15,161 bases of DNA from Micrococcales bacterium. GTDB lineage: Bacteria > Actinomycetota > Actinomycetes > S36-B12 > UBA10799. Under the pieces are notes generated by a model that saw only the letters and a list, made by a program, of their open reading frames with translations, made no database searches and was not told the origin of the DNA. The stretch is from NCBI GenBank assembly GCA_023252115.1, contig JAHEXM010000007.1:1-15161 (forward strand). The letters are read 5' to 3'. The position numbers and the translations under genes are program-made. Position 1 is the first letter of the stretch. Each line of letters begins with the position of its first letter. Positions 1-6,580 of the stretch are shown here, piece after piece.

Positions 1-476
1 GCCCAGCGCGTGCCAGGAGGTTCGTCGTTGCCCCAATCAAAGTCGTCACGAACGACCACGGAATACGGCATGTAGGGAGCAGAGTCATTGTCGTCTCGGA
101 CAAGGTCATCGCTGCCTTGGTGGCCAAAGATCGCTGGGTTCAGCTTCATTTGACCGTCAATGGCGCGGGCGTAGGGGTCAATCAACAATTTGTTTGGGTT
201 AAAGCGCAAGCCGTTTGCAGGGTCCCATGGGCCATGGACCCGAAACCCGTACCGATCGCCAGCTTTTACCCCAGGCACATACCCGTGAAAGACGTGGAAA
301 GTTGTTTCAGCCAACTCGACCGTCTGCTGATTGCCGTCGTCATCGATGAGGCAGAACTCAACGGCTCCGGCCCCAGGGGCCCAAACAGCGACGTTGGCGC
401 CTTCATCATCGGCAGTCACGCCCAGCGGTTGCCATGCGCCGGGCCAGGCAACGTTGGGTGGCAGCCCCTCTTGCAT
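1..476 (-). CDS. glgX: Glycogen debranching enzyme GlgX, N-terminal part (truncated by window edge)
   Basis: Translating the minus strand from ATG at 476 gives 158 residues without a stop, running off the left edge. The GlgX/isoamylase-type N-terminus is recognisable: a CBM48-like beta-sandwich start (PGAWQPLGVTADDEGANVAV, about residues 12-31), then YGFRVHGPW (76-84) and RFNPNKLLIDPYA (91-103), which lead toward the GH13 barrel. The catalytic barrel lies outside the window; the family is usually about 700 residues. GlgX hydrolyses alpha-1,6 branches of phosphorylase-trimmed glycogen in the cytoplasm. The start is supported by AGGAGAGGG at 484-492, seven bases before the ATG. It is divergent from the enoyl-CoA hydratase gene. 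TreZ or a related GH13 enzyme is the main alternative, but the HGPWDP and NPNKLLIDPYA segments favour GlgX. Confidence 0.88.
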   Translation of the reverse strand, partial: MQEGLPPNVAWPGAWQPLGVTADDEGANVAVWAPGAGAVEFCLIDDDGNQQTVELAETTFHVFHGYVPGVKAGDRYGFRVHGPWDPANGLRFNPNKLLIDPYARAIDGQMKLNPAIFGHQGSDDLVRDDNDSAPYMPYSVVVRDDFDWGNDEPPGTRW

Positions 477-526
477 GCTCGCGCCCTCTCCTGGCCGTAG
501 TAATCCCGCAGTGGTCGGGTGTGCAT

Positions 527-542
527 CCTGCTGTAGAGCAGG
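527..542. repeat. 16-base perfect inverted repeat at the glgX promoter
   Basis: CCTGCT (527-532), loop GTAG, AGCAGG (537-542) form a perfect 6-bp inverted repeat. It overlaps the presumed glgX -10 box (540-545 on the minus strand) and the expected transcription start near 533. It could be a small operator or an RNA hairpin at the very 5' end of the glgX message. No regulator is encoded nearby. Inverted repeats this short do occur by chance. Confidence 0.35.
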
Positions 543-546
543 CTAA
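540..546 (-). promoter_or_regulatory. Likely -10 box of glgX
   Basis: On the minus strand the sequence reads TTAGCCT, the same heptamer that sits six bases before the GTG of the divergent hydratase gene. A start near 533 would leave a leader of about 57 bases containing the Shine-Dalgarno sequence at 484-492. I see no convincing -35 hexamer. Confidence 0.4.
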
Positions 547-550
547 GTGT

Positions 551-565
551 GCCCCTTTTGGGGGC
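551..565. repeat. Short inverted repeat in the glgX/hydratase intergenic region
   Basis: GCCCC (551-555), loop TTTTG, GGGGC (561-565) form a 5-bp GC-only stem between two divergent genes. There is no T-run on either side and no gene ends here, so a terminator is unlikely. It may be an operator half or have no function. Confidence 0.25.
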
Positions 566-646
566 GCTTCGTCGTGGTGGCGTCCGTCATTCGCGCGGCA
601 AAGGGATTACGTCGAACCTGATGGGTCGGCGGCTGGGCGTTCCGAG

Positions 647-659
647 TTAGCCTGGCAAA
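647..659 (+). promoter_or_regulatory. Likely leaderless promoter of the enoyl-CoA hydratase gene
   Basis: TTAGCCT (647-653) is followed by six bases and then the GTG at 660. A TANNNT -10 element at this spacing puts the first transcribed base on the start codon. No Shine-Dalgarno sequence is visible before 660, which agrees with a leaderless message. The same arrangement precedes the genes at 6581 and 12293. Confidence 0.6.
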
Positions 660-1451
660 GTGACTGACACCAAAGAATCGGCGGCATCTCTCGACGTACA
701 AGACGGCGTAGCAACGATTTTGCTCGCCCGACCGCCGATGAATGCTCTCGACACCGAGGTTCAGGCTCGACTCCGTGAACTCTCGGCTGAGATCAACACA
801 CGGCGCGATATTCGAGTGGTCATCGTCTATGGGGGACCGAAGATTTTCGCTGCCGGCGCTGATGTCAAAGAAATGGCCGATTGGGATCACCTCACCATGG
901 TGGATAGGTCCCCAGCGCTGACCGAAACCTTTAGTGCAGTGGCGAGGATCAATAGACCAACGATTGCGGCGATCACGGGATTTGCCCTCGGCGGTGGACT
1001 TGAATTGGCACTGGCATGCGATTTGCGCGTCGCCGGTGAGAACGTGAAATTTGGTTTACCCGAAATCCTGCTCGGCATCATTCCCGGCGGCGGTGGCACT
1101 CAGCGGTTGCCCCGACTCATCGGTCCGGCGAAGGCGAAGGACTTGATTTTCACGGGTCGGTTTGTTGACTCGGCCGAGGCTGAGCGCATTGGTTTGGTAG
1201 ATCGCGTAGTTCCCCGCGACGACGTTTACGCGGCTGCAGTGGAACTGGCAACGCAACTGGCGAAGGGCCCGGCATATGCAATACGTGCTGCAAAGACCGC
1301 AATCGATCGCGGCCTTGAGGTCGACCTTGCCACCGGTATTGAAATCGAACGCATGCAGTTCGCCGAACTATTCGCCACCCAAGACCGTCGTAACGGCATG
1401 GACTCCTTCGTAAAGAATGGTCCCGGCAAGGCCGAGTTCGAGGGGCGGTAG
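660..1451 (+). CDS. Enoyl-CoA hydratase (crotonase family)
   Basis: This is a 263-residue cytoplasmic crotonase-fold protein of normal family length. It should hydrate trans-2-enoyl-CoA to 3-hydroxyacyl-CoA in beta-oxidation. Seen in the sequence: the first oxyanion-hole segment AAGADVKEM (64-72), the second in GFALGGGLEL (107-116), and both catalytic glutamates, Glu115 (GGGLEL) and Glu135 (LPEILLG). Their 20-residue spacing matches Glu144/Glu164 of rat mitochondrial hydratase, so this is a hydratase rather than one of the many crotonases lacking one glutamate. The CoA-side motif IPGGGGTQRLPR follows at 141-152. The start is GTG at 660, probably leaderless. The methyltransferase gene starts five bases after the stop, so the two are surely co-transcribed. 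Chain-length preference cannot be read from the sequence. Confidence 0.93.
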   Translation: MTDTKESAASLDVQDGVATILLARPPMNALDTEVQARLRELSAEINTRRDIRVVIVYGGPKIFAAGADVKEMADWDHLTMVDRSPALTETFSAVARINRPTIAAITGFALGGGLELALACDLRVAGENVKFGLPEILLGIIPGGGGTQRLPRLIGPAKAKDLIFTGRFVDSAEAERIGLVDRVVPRDDVYAAAVELATQLAKGPAYAIRAAKTAIDRGLEVDLATGIEIERMQFAELFATQDRRNGMDSFVKNGPGKAEFEGR

Positions 1452-1456
1452 CCGAG

Positions 1457-2443
1457 GTGGCGGAAACTAAATCGACTGCCAAGCTGGTTGTGACATCTGA
1501 GACAGGGCCGCGTGTCGCTAGTCCTGAAGACATCGAACGCGCGTGGGATGACCCGCGTCTGGCAAATGTCTTGTATCACGACTGGGAAGCCTCGAAGTAC
1601 GACGCAAAATGGTCGATCTCATACGACGAACGTTGCGTCGCCTATGCGCGCGATCGGTTTGCGCACATTGCAGGTAAGCAAGGTTGGCCATATGCAAAGG
1701 CTCTGGAAATTGGCTGTGGAACCGGGTTCTTCTTACTCAACCTTCGCCAGGCCGGTGTTCTTTCCGACGGGGCAGTAACTGATATTTCGCCGGGCATGGT
1801 TGAAGTTGCGACCCGTAACGCGCGTGGCCTTGGGTTCGACGTTGACGGCCGAGTTGCCGACGCCGAGAGTGTTCCATATCCAGATGACCACTTCGATTTG
1901 GTGATTGGGCACGCGGTGTTACATCGCATCCCGGACGTCGAGAAAGCATTGCGCGAGGCGCTTCGGGTGTTAAAGCCCGGCGGGCGTTTTGTGTTTTGTG
2001 GTGAACCAACAAAACGTGGCGATGTGGTCGCCCGCAAGCTGTCGCAACTGACTTGGGGTACGGCATCGCGCATTAGTCACTGGCCGCTTGTGCGTAAGAA
2101 GTTCGCGCGAACCAAGGTGGAACTCGAAGCCTCGTCACGCGCGGCAGCACTTGAGGGGGCGGTCGAGGTTCACCGGTTCGACCCCCGCGAATTGCGTGGA
2201 ATTGCCATGCGAGCGGGAGCGATCGACGTCGAAACAGTGACCGAGGAGCTGACGGCTTCGTGGTTCGGCTGGCCGGTGCGAACAGTTGAAGCTGCGGTAA
2301 AGCCCGGTGCGCTTGGTTGGCCGTGGTCGACGTTTGCCCACCGCGGATGGGATGGATTGTCCGCGCTGGACGAGAAAGTCTTGTCGCGTGTTGTGCCTGA
2401 TTCTCTCTTCTACAACGTGTGCCTCACCGGCACCAAGCCTTGA
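1457..2443 (+). CDS. Class I SAM-dependent methyltransferase
   Basis: This 328-residue soluble protein has a Rossmann-fold methyltransferase core of the Methyltransf_11/25 type. Motif I is LEIGCGTG (83-90). An acidic residue binding the SAM ribose is likely Asp109 (AVTDIS). DAES (135-138) ends strand 3, FDLVIGHAVLHRIPD (146-160) is motif IV, and LRVLKPGGRF (169-178) is motif VI. The N-terminal 80 residues and the C-terminal 130 or so are extra; the C-terminal part probably makes a substrate lid. The substrate is unknown. The start is GTG at 1457, with the purine-rich GAGGGGCGG in the end of the hydratase gene as probable ribosome binding site. The five-base gap suggests translational coupling. 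A quinone or lipid substrate is possible but nothing in the sequence proves it. The gene converges on the ClC gene with only 24 bases between stops. Confidence 0.85.
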   Translation: MAETKSTAKLVVTSETGPRVASPEDIERAWDDPRLANVLYHDWEASKYDAKWSISYDERCVAYARDRFAHIAGKQGWPYAKALEIGCGTGFFLLNLRQAGVLSDGAVTDISPGMVEVATRNARGLGFDVDGRVADAESVPYPDDHFDLVIGHAVLHRIPDVEKALREALRVLKPGGRFVFCGEPTKRGDVVARKLSQLTWGTASRISHWPLVRKKFARTKVELEASSRAAALEGAVEVHRFDPRELRGIAMRAGAIDVETVTEELTASWFGWPVRTVEAAVKPGALGWPWSTFAHRGWDGLSALDEKVLSRVVPDSLFYNVCLTGTKP

Positions 2444-2467
2444 TCCACTTCGAAACCGAGAGAGGGC

Positions 2468-3835
2468 TCAGGCGGTGGCGGGGGTTGGGGAACCATTGGC
2501 GGTCCCGTCAGTCGAACCCGACGGAGGTCCCTCAGAGCTTTCGGACAACGCCGGCGGTGGCTCGGTGTCGAGTAGGCCACGGACGACAACCCCAATAACC
2601 ACGGCCATGATCACAATCGGCAACACTTGCAAGCCTTGGGTGCCGCACAGCAAAGTCACGATGACCAGCGCCGACAAGGGAAGTCGCATCTGCGCGGCAG
2701 TCGCGGCCGCCATGCCAGCTGCGAATCCGGCAAGTGGTGACATGCCCGGCAGAAGTCGACCAGCTATCAGTCCCAGCGCTGCTCCCAGAAAGAGCGCCGG
2801 AAAAATCGGACCACCACGGAAACCGCTACCAAGTGACACCCCGTAGGCGATGCCTTTGAAAACGACAAGAAGCGCAAGTGTTCCGAGCGCAAGAGTCGTC
2901 GCCTCCGCACCCAGGGTTCCGACTTGCGTCTGCCCCGAGAACAAAACGTCGACGGGATCCGCACCTGTGAGCAGCGAATACGCGATGGCGCACAACCCGA
3001 CAACAAAGCCGACCGCTGGAATCGCTAGAAAATAGCTCTGACCCTTACCCACACTCTGCACCCAGCCGGAACAACGCCGGATCAGAACCATCAGAACGGC
3101 ACAACCGACTCCAACGACAATCGCCCAACCCATGTCCGCCCAAGTCGGTCGACCACCGGGCGGCAGAATCGGAATGGTTAGTGAAGGCGCGTGAATCCCG
3201 GTCCACTCTCCAACTCCGGTGAAAACCAAGTAGCCAATGCCAGCCGACAGCAGTCCGGGCAACATGACGGTCACTAGCATCGGTCCGCCGATCCCAATTG
3301 ACTCGATCAGCAATATTGCTGCCGCAAGTGGGTTGCCAAAAATTGCTGCGATCGCTCCGAATCCACCGGCAAGGGTCAAAATCAAAATGCCGTTTGTATT
3401 GCCCCTTGCAACGAGGATTCCGACCGCTCCGGCAACTCCTGTGCCGAGTGCAATCAATGGCGCTTCAGGGCCAAGCACAATTCCTGCACTGAGCGAAAAC
3501 AATGCGGCGAGCAATATCGACGGCACATGAACAAGTGGTGTGCCGCCGGGGCCCATGGCGCCGAGCGGATGATGTCCGCCATCACCGGGGAGTTTGCGCA
3601 CCAGGGCAACGAGTACCCCGGCAAGTGTCGGAATGAGTAGCAACAACCACCAGGGTGGTCTGTCGGCACCCAGCCAATGCGGGATGTCGTGCCACAGGAA
3701 ATTTTCGCCCAGATGAACGAGCTGAATAAATACCAGCGCCAAGAGCGAAATTGGCGCACCCAAAAGCGCCGCGATCAACAGGAGCTTGAGATATCCAGGT
3801 GATCGCACCGCGTGATAGATATCCACGGGCCGCAA
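2468..3835 (-). CDS. ClC-family chloride channel/transporter
   Basis: This 455-residue polytopic membrane protein is of the voltage-gated ClC type, moving chloride or another anion across the cytoplasmic membrane. Signatures in order: GDGGHHP (84-90) where classical ClCs have GSGIP; GPEAP (122-126), equivalent to GREGP, carrying the gating glutamate Glu124; NPLAAAILLIES (168-179), equivalent to the helix with the internal proton glutamate; GGPIFP (341-346), equivalent to the GxFxP anion site; and APMRLPL-type helix R sequence around 381-388. The tail from about 424 is hydrophilic and rich in Ser, Pro and Gly, with no CBS domains. The start is uncertain: TTG at 3835 has a weak GGAAA upstream, and GTG three codons in (3826) is an alternative. 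A promoter is visible at 3874-3901, so it is probably transcribed separately from the O-methyltransferase gene. Confidence 0.88.
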   Translation of the reverse strand: MRPVDIYHAVRSPGYLKLLLIAALLGAPISLLALVFIQLVHLGENFLWHDIPHWLGADRPPWWLLLLIPTLAGVLVALVRKLPGDGGHHPLGAMGPGGTPLVHVPSILLAALFSLSAGIVLGPEAPLIALGTGVAGAVGILVARGNTNGILILTLAGGFGAIAAIFGNPLAAAILLIESIGIGGPMLVTVMLPGLLSAGIGYLVFTGVGEWTGIHAPSLTIPILPPGGRPTWADMGWAIVVGVGCAVLMVLIRRCSGWVQSVGKGQSYFLAIPAVGFVVGLCAIAYSLLTGADPVDVLFSGQTQVGTLGAEATTLALGTLALLVVFKGIAYGVSLGSGFRGGPIFPALFLGAALGLIAGRLLPGMSPLAGFAAGMAAATAAQMRLPLSALVIVTLLCGTQGLQVLPIVIMAVVIGVVVRGLLDTEPPPALSESSEGPPSGSTDGTANGSPTPATA

Positions 3836-3873
3836 GGTAGCGCCGTTTCCAGCAATTCGCGGTGATCAACGCG

Positions 3874-3901
3874 ATTAGACGACGGAAAAGGCAAATACCA
3901 A
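3874..3901 (-). promoter_or_regulatory. Candidate promoter of the ClC gene
   Basis: On the minus strand TTGGTA (3896-3901), a 16-base spacer and TCTAAT (3874-3879) resemble -35 and -10 hexamers, with four and five matches to the sigma-70 consensus. Transcription would begin near 3867, about 32 bases before the TTG start. The second -10 base is C rather than the usual A, which lowers confidence. Confidence 0.35.
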
Positions 3902-3906
3902 CCGAT

Positions 3907-3920
3907 TCGGCGGCAGCCGA
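3907..3920 (-). terminator. Weak terminator-like hairpin after the O-methyltransferase gene
   Basis: TCGGC and GCCGA (3907-3911 and 3916-3920) form a 5-bp stem with a four-base loop, starting eight bases after the methyltransferase stop. Downstream on the minus strand is a T-rich but interrupted stretch ending in CCTTTTCC. It may be a weak intrinsic terminator; the stem is short. Confidence 0.3.
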
Positions 3921-3927
3921 GCCGTGG

Positions 3928-4590
3928 TTACTTCTTGCGAACCACGGTCAGGCCATCTGCGATAGGCAGCATGGCGATCTCGACCCGGTCATCAGTTGCC
4001 AGCGTTTGATTGATCGTGCGGATTCCGACGATGTCGGGGTCTTCGGAGCCAAAATCGAGAACGCGCCCACCCCAGAACACGTTGTCGAACAGCATCACTC
4101 CGCCGGGTCGAACCAACTCATAGAGCCGTGCGTAATACGCGGGGTACGACACTTTGTCCGCGTCGACGAATGCAAAGTCGAAGGACTCACTACGTCCTTG
4201 CGCAATTAACGCGTCCAAAGTTTCCACTGCTGGACCGATGCGCAAATCGATTAGCGATTCAACGCCGGCTTCAGTCCAGAAATGCCTGCCAATTTCGGGC
4301 CATTCCTCACTGATATCGCAACAAACCAAGGTGCCATCGGCGGGCAATGACAAAGCCACGGCAAGAGCGCTGTAGCCGGTAAAGGTTCCCACTTCGATGC
4401 AGTGTTTAGCCCCGGTTAGCTTGACCAGCATCGCCATGAAGGCCCCTTGTTCCGGCGCAATTTGCATGCCGTGATTGGGCAACTCCATTGTGCGCTCACG
4501 CAGCTGGGCAAGCGCCTGCGGTTCACGCACACCCACTTCCAGCATGTACTCGCGCATCGGCTCACTCAGTTGCTCAGACGTGTTCGCCAT
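3928..4590 (-). CDS. SAM-dependent O-methyltransferase (caffeoyl-CoA OMT-like, Methyltransf_3)
   Basis: This 220-residue protein has the typical length of small bacterial cation-dependent O-methyltransferases. Motifs: EVGTFTGYSALAVAL (66-80), the SAM-binding loop; CCDISEEW (90-97), with the ribose-binding acid at Asp92; FVDADK (141-146), with Asp143 the presumed metal ligand and catalytic residue; and LFDNVFWGG (167-175), with Asp169 and Asn170 completing the metal site. It should methylate a hydroxyl, probably catechol-like, in the cytoplasm; the physiological substrate is unknown. ATG at 4590 is preferred because GGAGGA lies a few bases upstream. An in-frame start at 4644 would add 18 residues but place that ribosome binding site inside the gene. 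It is divergent from etfB. Confidence 0.88.
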   Translation of the reverse strand: MANTSEQLSEPMREYMLEVGVREPQALAQLRERTMELPNHGMQIAPEQGAFMAMLVKLTGAKHCIEVGTFTGYSALAVALSLPADGTLVCCDISEEWPEIGRHFWTEAGVESLIDLRIGPAVETLDALIAQGRSESFDFAFVDADKVSYPAYYARLYELVRPGGVMLFDNVFWGGRVLDFGSEDPDIVGIRTINQTLATDDRVEIAMLPIADGLTVVRKK

Positions 4591-4712
4591 GTGTCCTCCG
4601 CTCGGCGTTACCGAGAGACTGCGGGCCAGGTTCGACCACGGCATTTGGGTCGATTCCGAATACGCAAAGACATTACGGCGGTCACATTCGCCTGGGGTGC
4701 ATGAGGGCCATT

Positions 4713-4731
4713 GGTTACCCGCGGGTAGCCT
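4713..4731. promoter_or_regulatory. Palindromic operator candidate overlapping the etfBA -10 box
   Basis: TACCCGCGGGTA (4716-4727) is a perfect 12-bp palindrome. It extends to 18 bp (GGTTACCCGCGGGTAGCC, 4713-4730) with one mismatched pair. Its right end overlaps TAGCCT (4726-4731), the same -10-like hexamer seen before other genes here, which would start transcription near 4738. A dimeric repressor of the TetR or similar type bound here would block the promoter. No regulator is encoded in the window, and I cannot identify the factor. Confidence 0.5.
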
Positions 4732-4806
4732 CTTTCACACGCTGTAAATCGTTCATTCACGCTGCCGACCTGATCGGTGGATGTCTTTGGAGGTCGTTGC
4801 GCGACC

Positions 4807-5586
4807 ATGAAAATTGCCGTTTGCGTCAAGCAGGTGCCCGACACATGGGCCGAGAAGAAGCTCGATGGTGGCGACAAAACGCTCGACCGCGAGTCGGTCG
4901 ACGGTGTCATGAACGAGCTTGATGAATATGCAGTCGAAGAGGCTTTGCAGATTGCCGAAGCCAACAGCGGCGAAGTTGTAGTCGTGACGATGGGCCCTGA
5001 CAAAGCAACCGAGACGGTTCGCAAGGCACTGAGCATGGGCGCAGACTCTGCAATCCACATAGCTGACGCTGCACTTCATGGGTCTGATGCCCTAGCGACG
5101 TCGTTGGTATTGGCCAAGGCAATCGAAGGCAAGGGTTTCGACCTGGTGATCTTTGGTTCCGAGTCGACCGATGCTCGGATGAGCGTCATTCCTGCGATGG
5201 TTGCCGAGCGCCTCGGTGCGGCCCAACTCACCTTCGCAAACAAGGTCGAGGTCACCGGCGAGACCGTCAAGATTCAGCGGGTGACTGACTACGGCTATGA
5301 CGAGGTGGAGGCAGCTTCGCCGGCCGTGATTTCGGTAGTCGAGAAGATCAACGAGCCGCGCTACCCATCGTTCAAAGGAATCATGGCGGCAAAGAAAAAG
5401 CCGATCGAAGCAGTTGGCATCGGTGATCTTGGCATCGACGCTGGCCAAGTTGGACTCGCTGCCGCAGCATCACAAGTTGAGTCATTCGAGTCGGCACCGC
5501 CACGTGCAGCCGGCACGGTTGTAACAGACGAAGGTCAAGGCGGCGTACAGATAGCCGACTACCTATCCGCGCAGAAGTTCATCTGA
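4807..5586 (+). CDS. etfB: Electron transfer flavoprotein beta subunit
   Basis: This 259-residue protein has the usual EtfB length. It forms a heterodimer with EtfA, binds AMP, and passes electrons from acyl-CoA dehydrogenases toward ETF:quinone oxidoreductase. Recognisable parts: MKIAVCVKQVPDT at the N-terminus, NELDEYAVEEAL (37-48), VVVTMGPDKA (58-67), and the family signature with EPRYPSFKGIMAAKKKPIE (183-201), containing the recognition loop for dehydrogenase partners. The nucleotide segment ESTDARMSVIPAMVAERLG (119-137) lacks the DGDTAQVGP motif of electron-bifurcating EtfB, so a conventional ETF is expected. ATG at 4807 fits the family start. The nearest Shine-Dalgarno sequence, GGAGG at 4789-4793, is 13 bases away, rather far. 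An upstream in-frame GTG at 4777 would swallow it and is less likely. A palindromic operator candidate lies 80 bases upstream. Confidence 0.95.
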   Translation: MKIAVCVKQVPDTWAEKKLDGGDKTLDRESVDGVMNELDEYAVEEALQIAEANSGEVVVVTMGPDKATETVRKALSMGADSAIHIADAALHGSDALATSLVLAKAIEGKGFDLVIFGSESTDARMSVIPAMVAERLGAAQLTFANKVEVTGETVKIQRVTDYGYDEVEAASPAVISVVEKINEPRYPSFKGIMAAKKKPIEAVGIGDLGIDAGQVGLAAAASQVESFESAPPRAAGTVVTDEGQGGVQIADYLSAQKFI

Positions 5587-5597
5587 GAGGGCTGATC

Positions 5598-6551
5598 ATG
5601 GCTGAGGTATTGGTACTCGTCGATCACGTTGACGGCGCAGTCAAAAAGGTCACACTTGAGCTATTGACTCTGGCGCGGTCACTAGGTGAGCCAAGTGCCG
5701 TTTTCGTCGGTGATGGTTCAGACGCTGCGATTGCAACGCTAACTGAATACGGTGCCGCAAACATCTACGTCGCGGACGACGCCGAGCTTGGCAAACACCC
5801 GGTTGCACCAAAAGCCGAAGTTCTCGCACAGCTGGTTGCCGAAAAGTCGCCAGCCGCGGTGTTGATTCCGTCAACGACCGAAGGCAAGGAAGTTGCCGGA
5901 CGCCTGGCCATTCGTGCCGGCAGCGGGGTCATCACGGACGCGGTCGGAGTCGATCCCGACCTCACTGCCACTCAATCAGTATTTGGTGGAACGGTCATCG
6001 TTAAGGCCAAGGTTGGAACTGGAACGCCAGTCATCACGGTGCGGCCCAACAGCACCGCGCCAGAAGCGTCGGCCGGAGCGGGTGCAAAAGAAGCTGTGTC
6101 GGTTTCACTTTCTGATGGCGCCAAGAAGGCGACCATCACCAACAAGGTGACCGAAGAAAAGGGCGCCCGCCCAGAGTTGACCGAGGCTGCGATTGTCGTG
6201 TCGGGTGGCCGTGGCGTTGGTGGGCCTGAAGGTTTCGGCGTTGTCGAGCAGCTTGCTGATGCCCTCGGTGGCGCGGTCGGAGCTTCGCGTGCTGCGACAG
6301 ATGCCGGTTGGTATCCCCACCAGTACCAGGTCGGGCAGACCGGCAAGACCGTCTCACCGCAGCTTTACATTGCCAACGGTATTTCTGGCGCAATCCAGCA
6401 CCGGGCAGGCATGCAGACATCGAAGACGATCATCGTGATCAACAAGGACCCCGAGGCGCCGATCTTCGAGATCGCAGACTACGGAGTTGTCGGCGATCTG
6501 TTCAACGTTGTACCGCAGCTCACCGAAGAGGTGACGAAGCGGAAGGGCTGA
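5598..6551 (+). CDS. etfA: Electron transfer flavoprotein alpha subunit (FAD-binding)
   Basis: This 317-residue protein has normal EtfA length and carries the redox FAD. The N-terminal domain (about 1-190) begins [20 protein letters not shown] and is the EtfB-like fold. The C-terminal FAD domain contains [12 protein letters not shown] (202-213), [11 protein letters not shown] (228-238), [20 protein letters not shown] (244-263), QHRAGM (267-272) and the signature [10 protein letters not shown] (281-290), all hallmarks of the family. GAGAGGG (5585-5591) lies six bases before the ATG, and only 11 bases separate it from etfB, so the two are co-transcribed. No ETF:quinone oxidoreductase or acyl-CoA dehydrogenase gene is adjacent, so the electron donors and acceptor must be encoded elsewhere. 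Confidence 0.96.
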   Translation: MAEVLVLVDHVDGAVKKVTLELLTLARSLGEPSAVFVGDGSDAAIATLTEYGAANIYVADDAELGKHPVAPKAEVLAQLVAEKSPAAVLIPSTTEGKEVAGRLAIRAGSGVITDAVGVDPDLTATQSVFGGTVIVKAKVGTGTPVITVRPNSTAPEASAGAGAKEAVSVSLSDGAKKATITNKVTEEKGARPELTEAAIVVSGGRGVGGPEGFGVVEQLADALGGAVGASRAATDAGWYPHQYQVGQTGKTVSPQLYIANGISGAIQHRAGMQTSKTIIVINKDPEAPIFEIADYGVVGDLFNVVPQLTEEVTKRKG

Positions 6552-6567
6552 TGTCATTGCTAGCCAA

Positions 6568-6580
6568 TTAGTCTTCCATC
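6568..6580 (+). promoter_or_regulatory. Likely leaderless promoter of the GT-C-like membrane protein gene
   Basis: TTAGTCT (6568-6574) followed by six bases places the transcription start on the GTG at 6581. No Shine-Dalgarno sequence is visible. The gap from the etfA stop is 29 bases, so read-through from etfBA is possible as well. Confidence 0.55.

Noticed and set aside
117..500. Plus-strand open frame at the left edge
   Set aside because: It is opposite the glgX reading frame, which carries clear GlgX motifs; the plus-strand product matches nothing.
551..565. Intrinsic terminator at the GCCCC/GGGGC repeat
   Set aside because: It sits between two divergent gene starts, so no transcript needs ending there, and no T-run follows on either strand.
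4591..4644. 18-residue N-terminal extension of the O-methyltransferase
   Set aside because: The extension would contain the GGAGGA ribosome binding site for the ATG at 4590, and the family normally begins near that ATG.
4807..6551. Electron-bifurcating ETF
   Set aside because: The EtfB nucleotide-binding segment lacks the DGDTAQVGP-type motif, and no bifurcating partner genes (FixC/FixX or Bcd) are adjacent.
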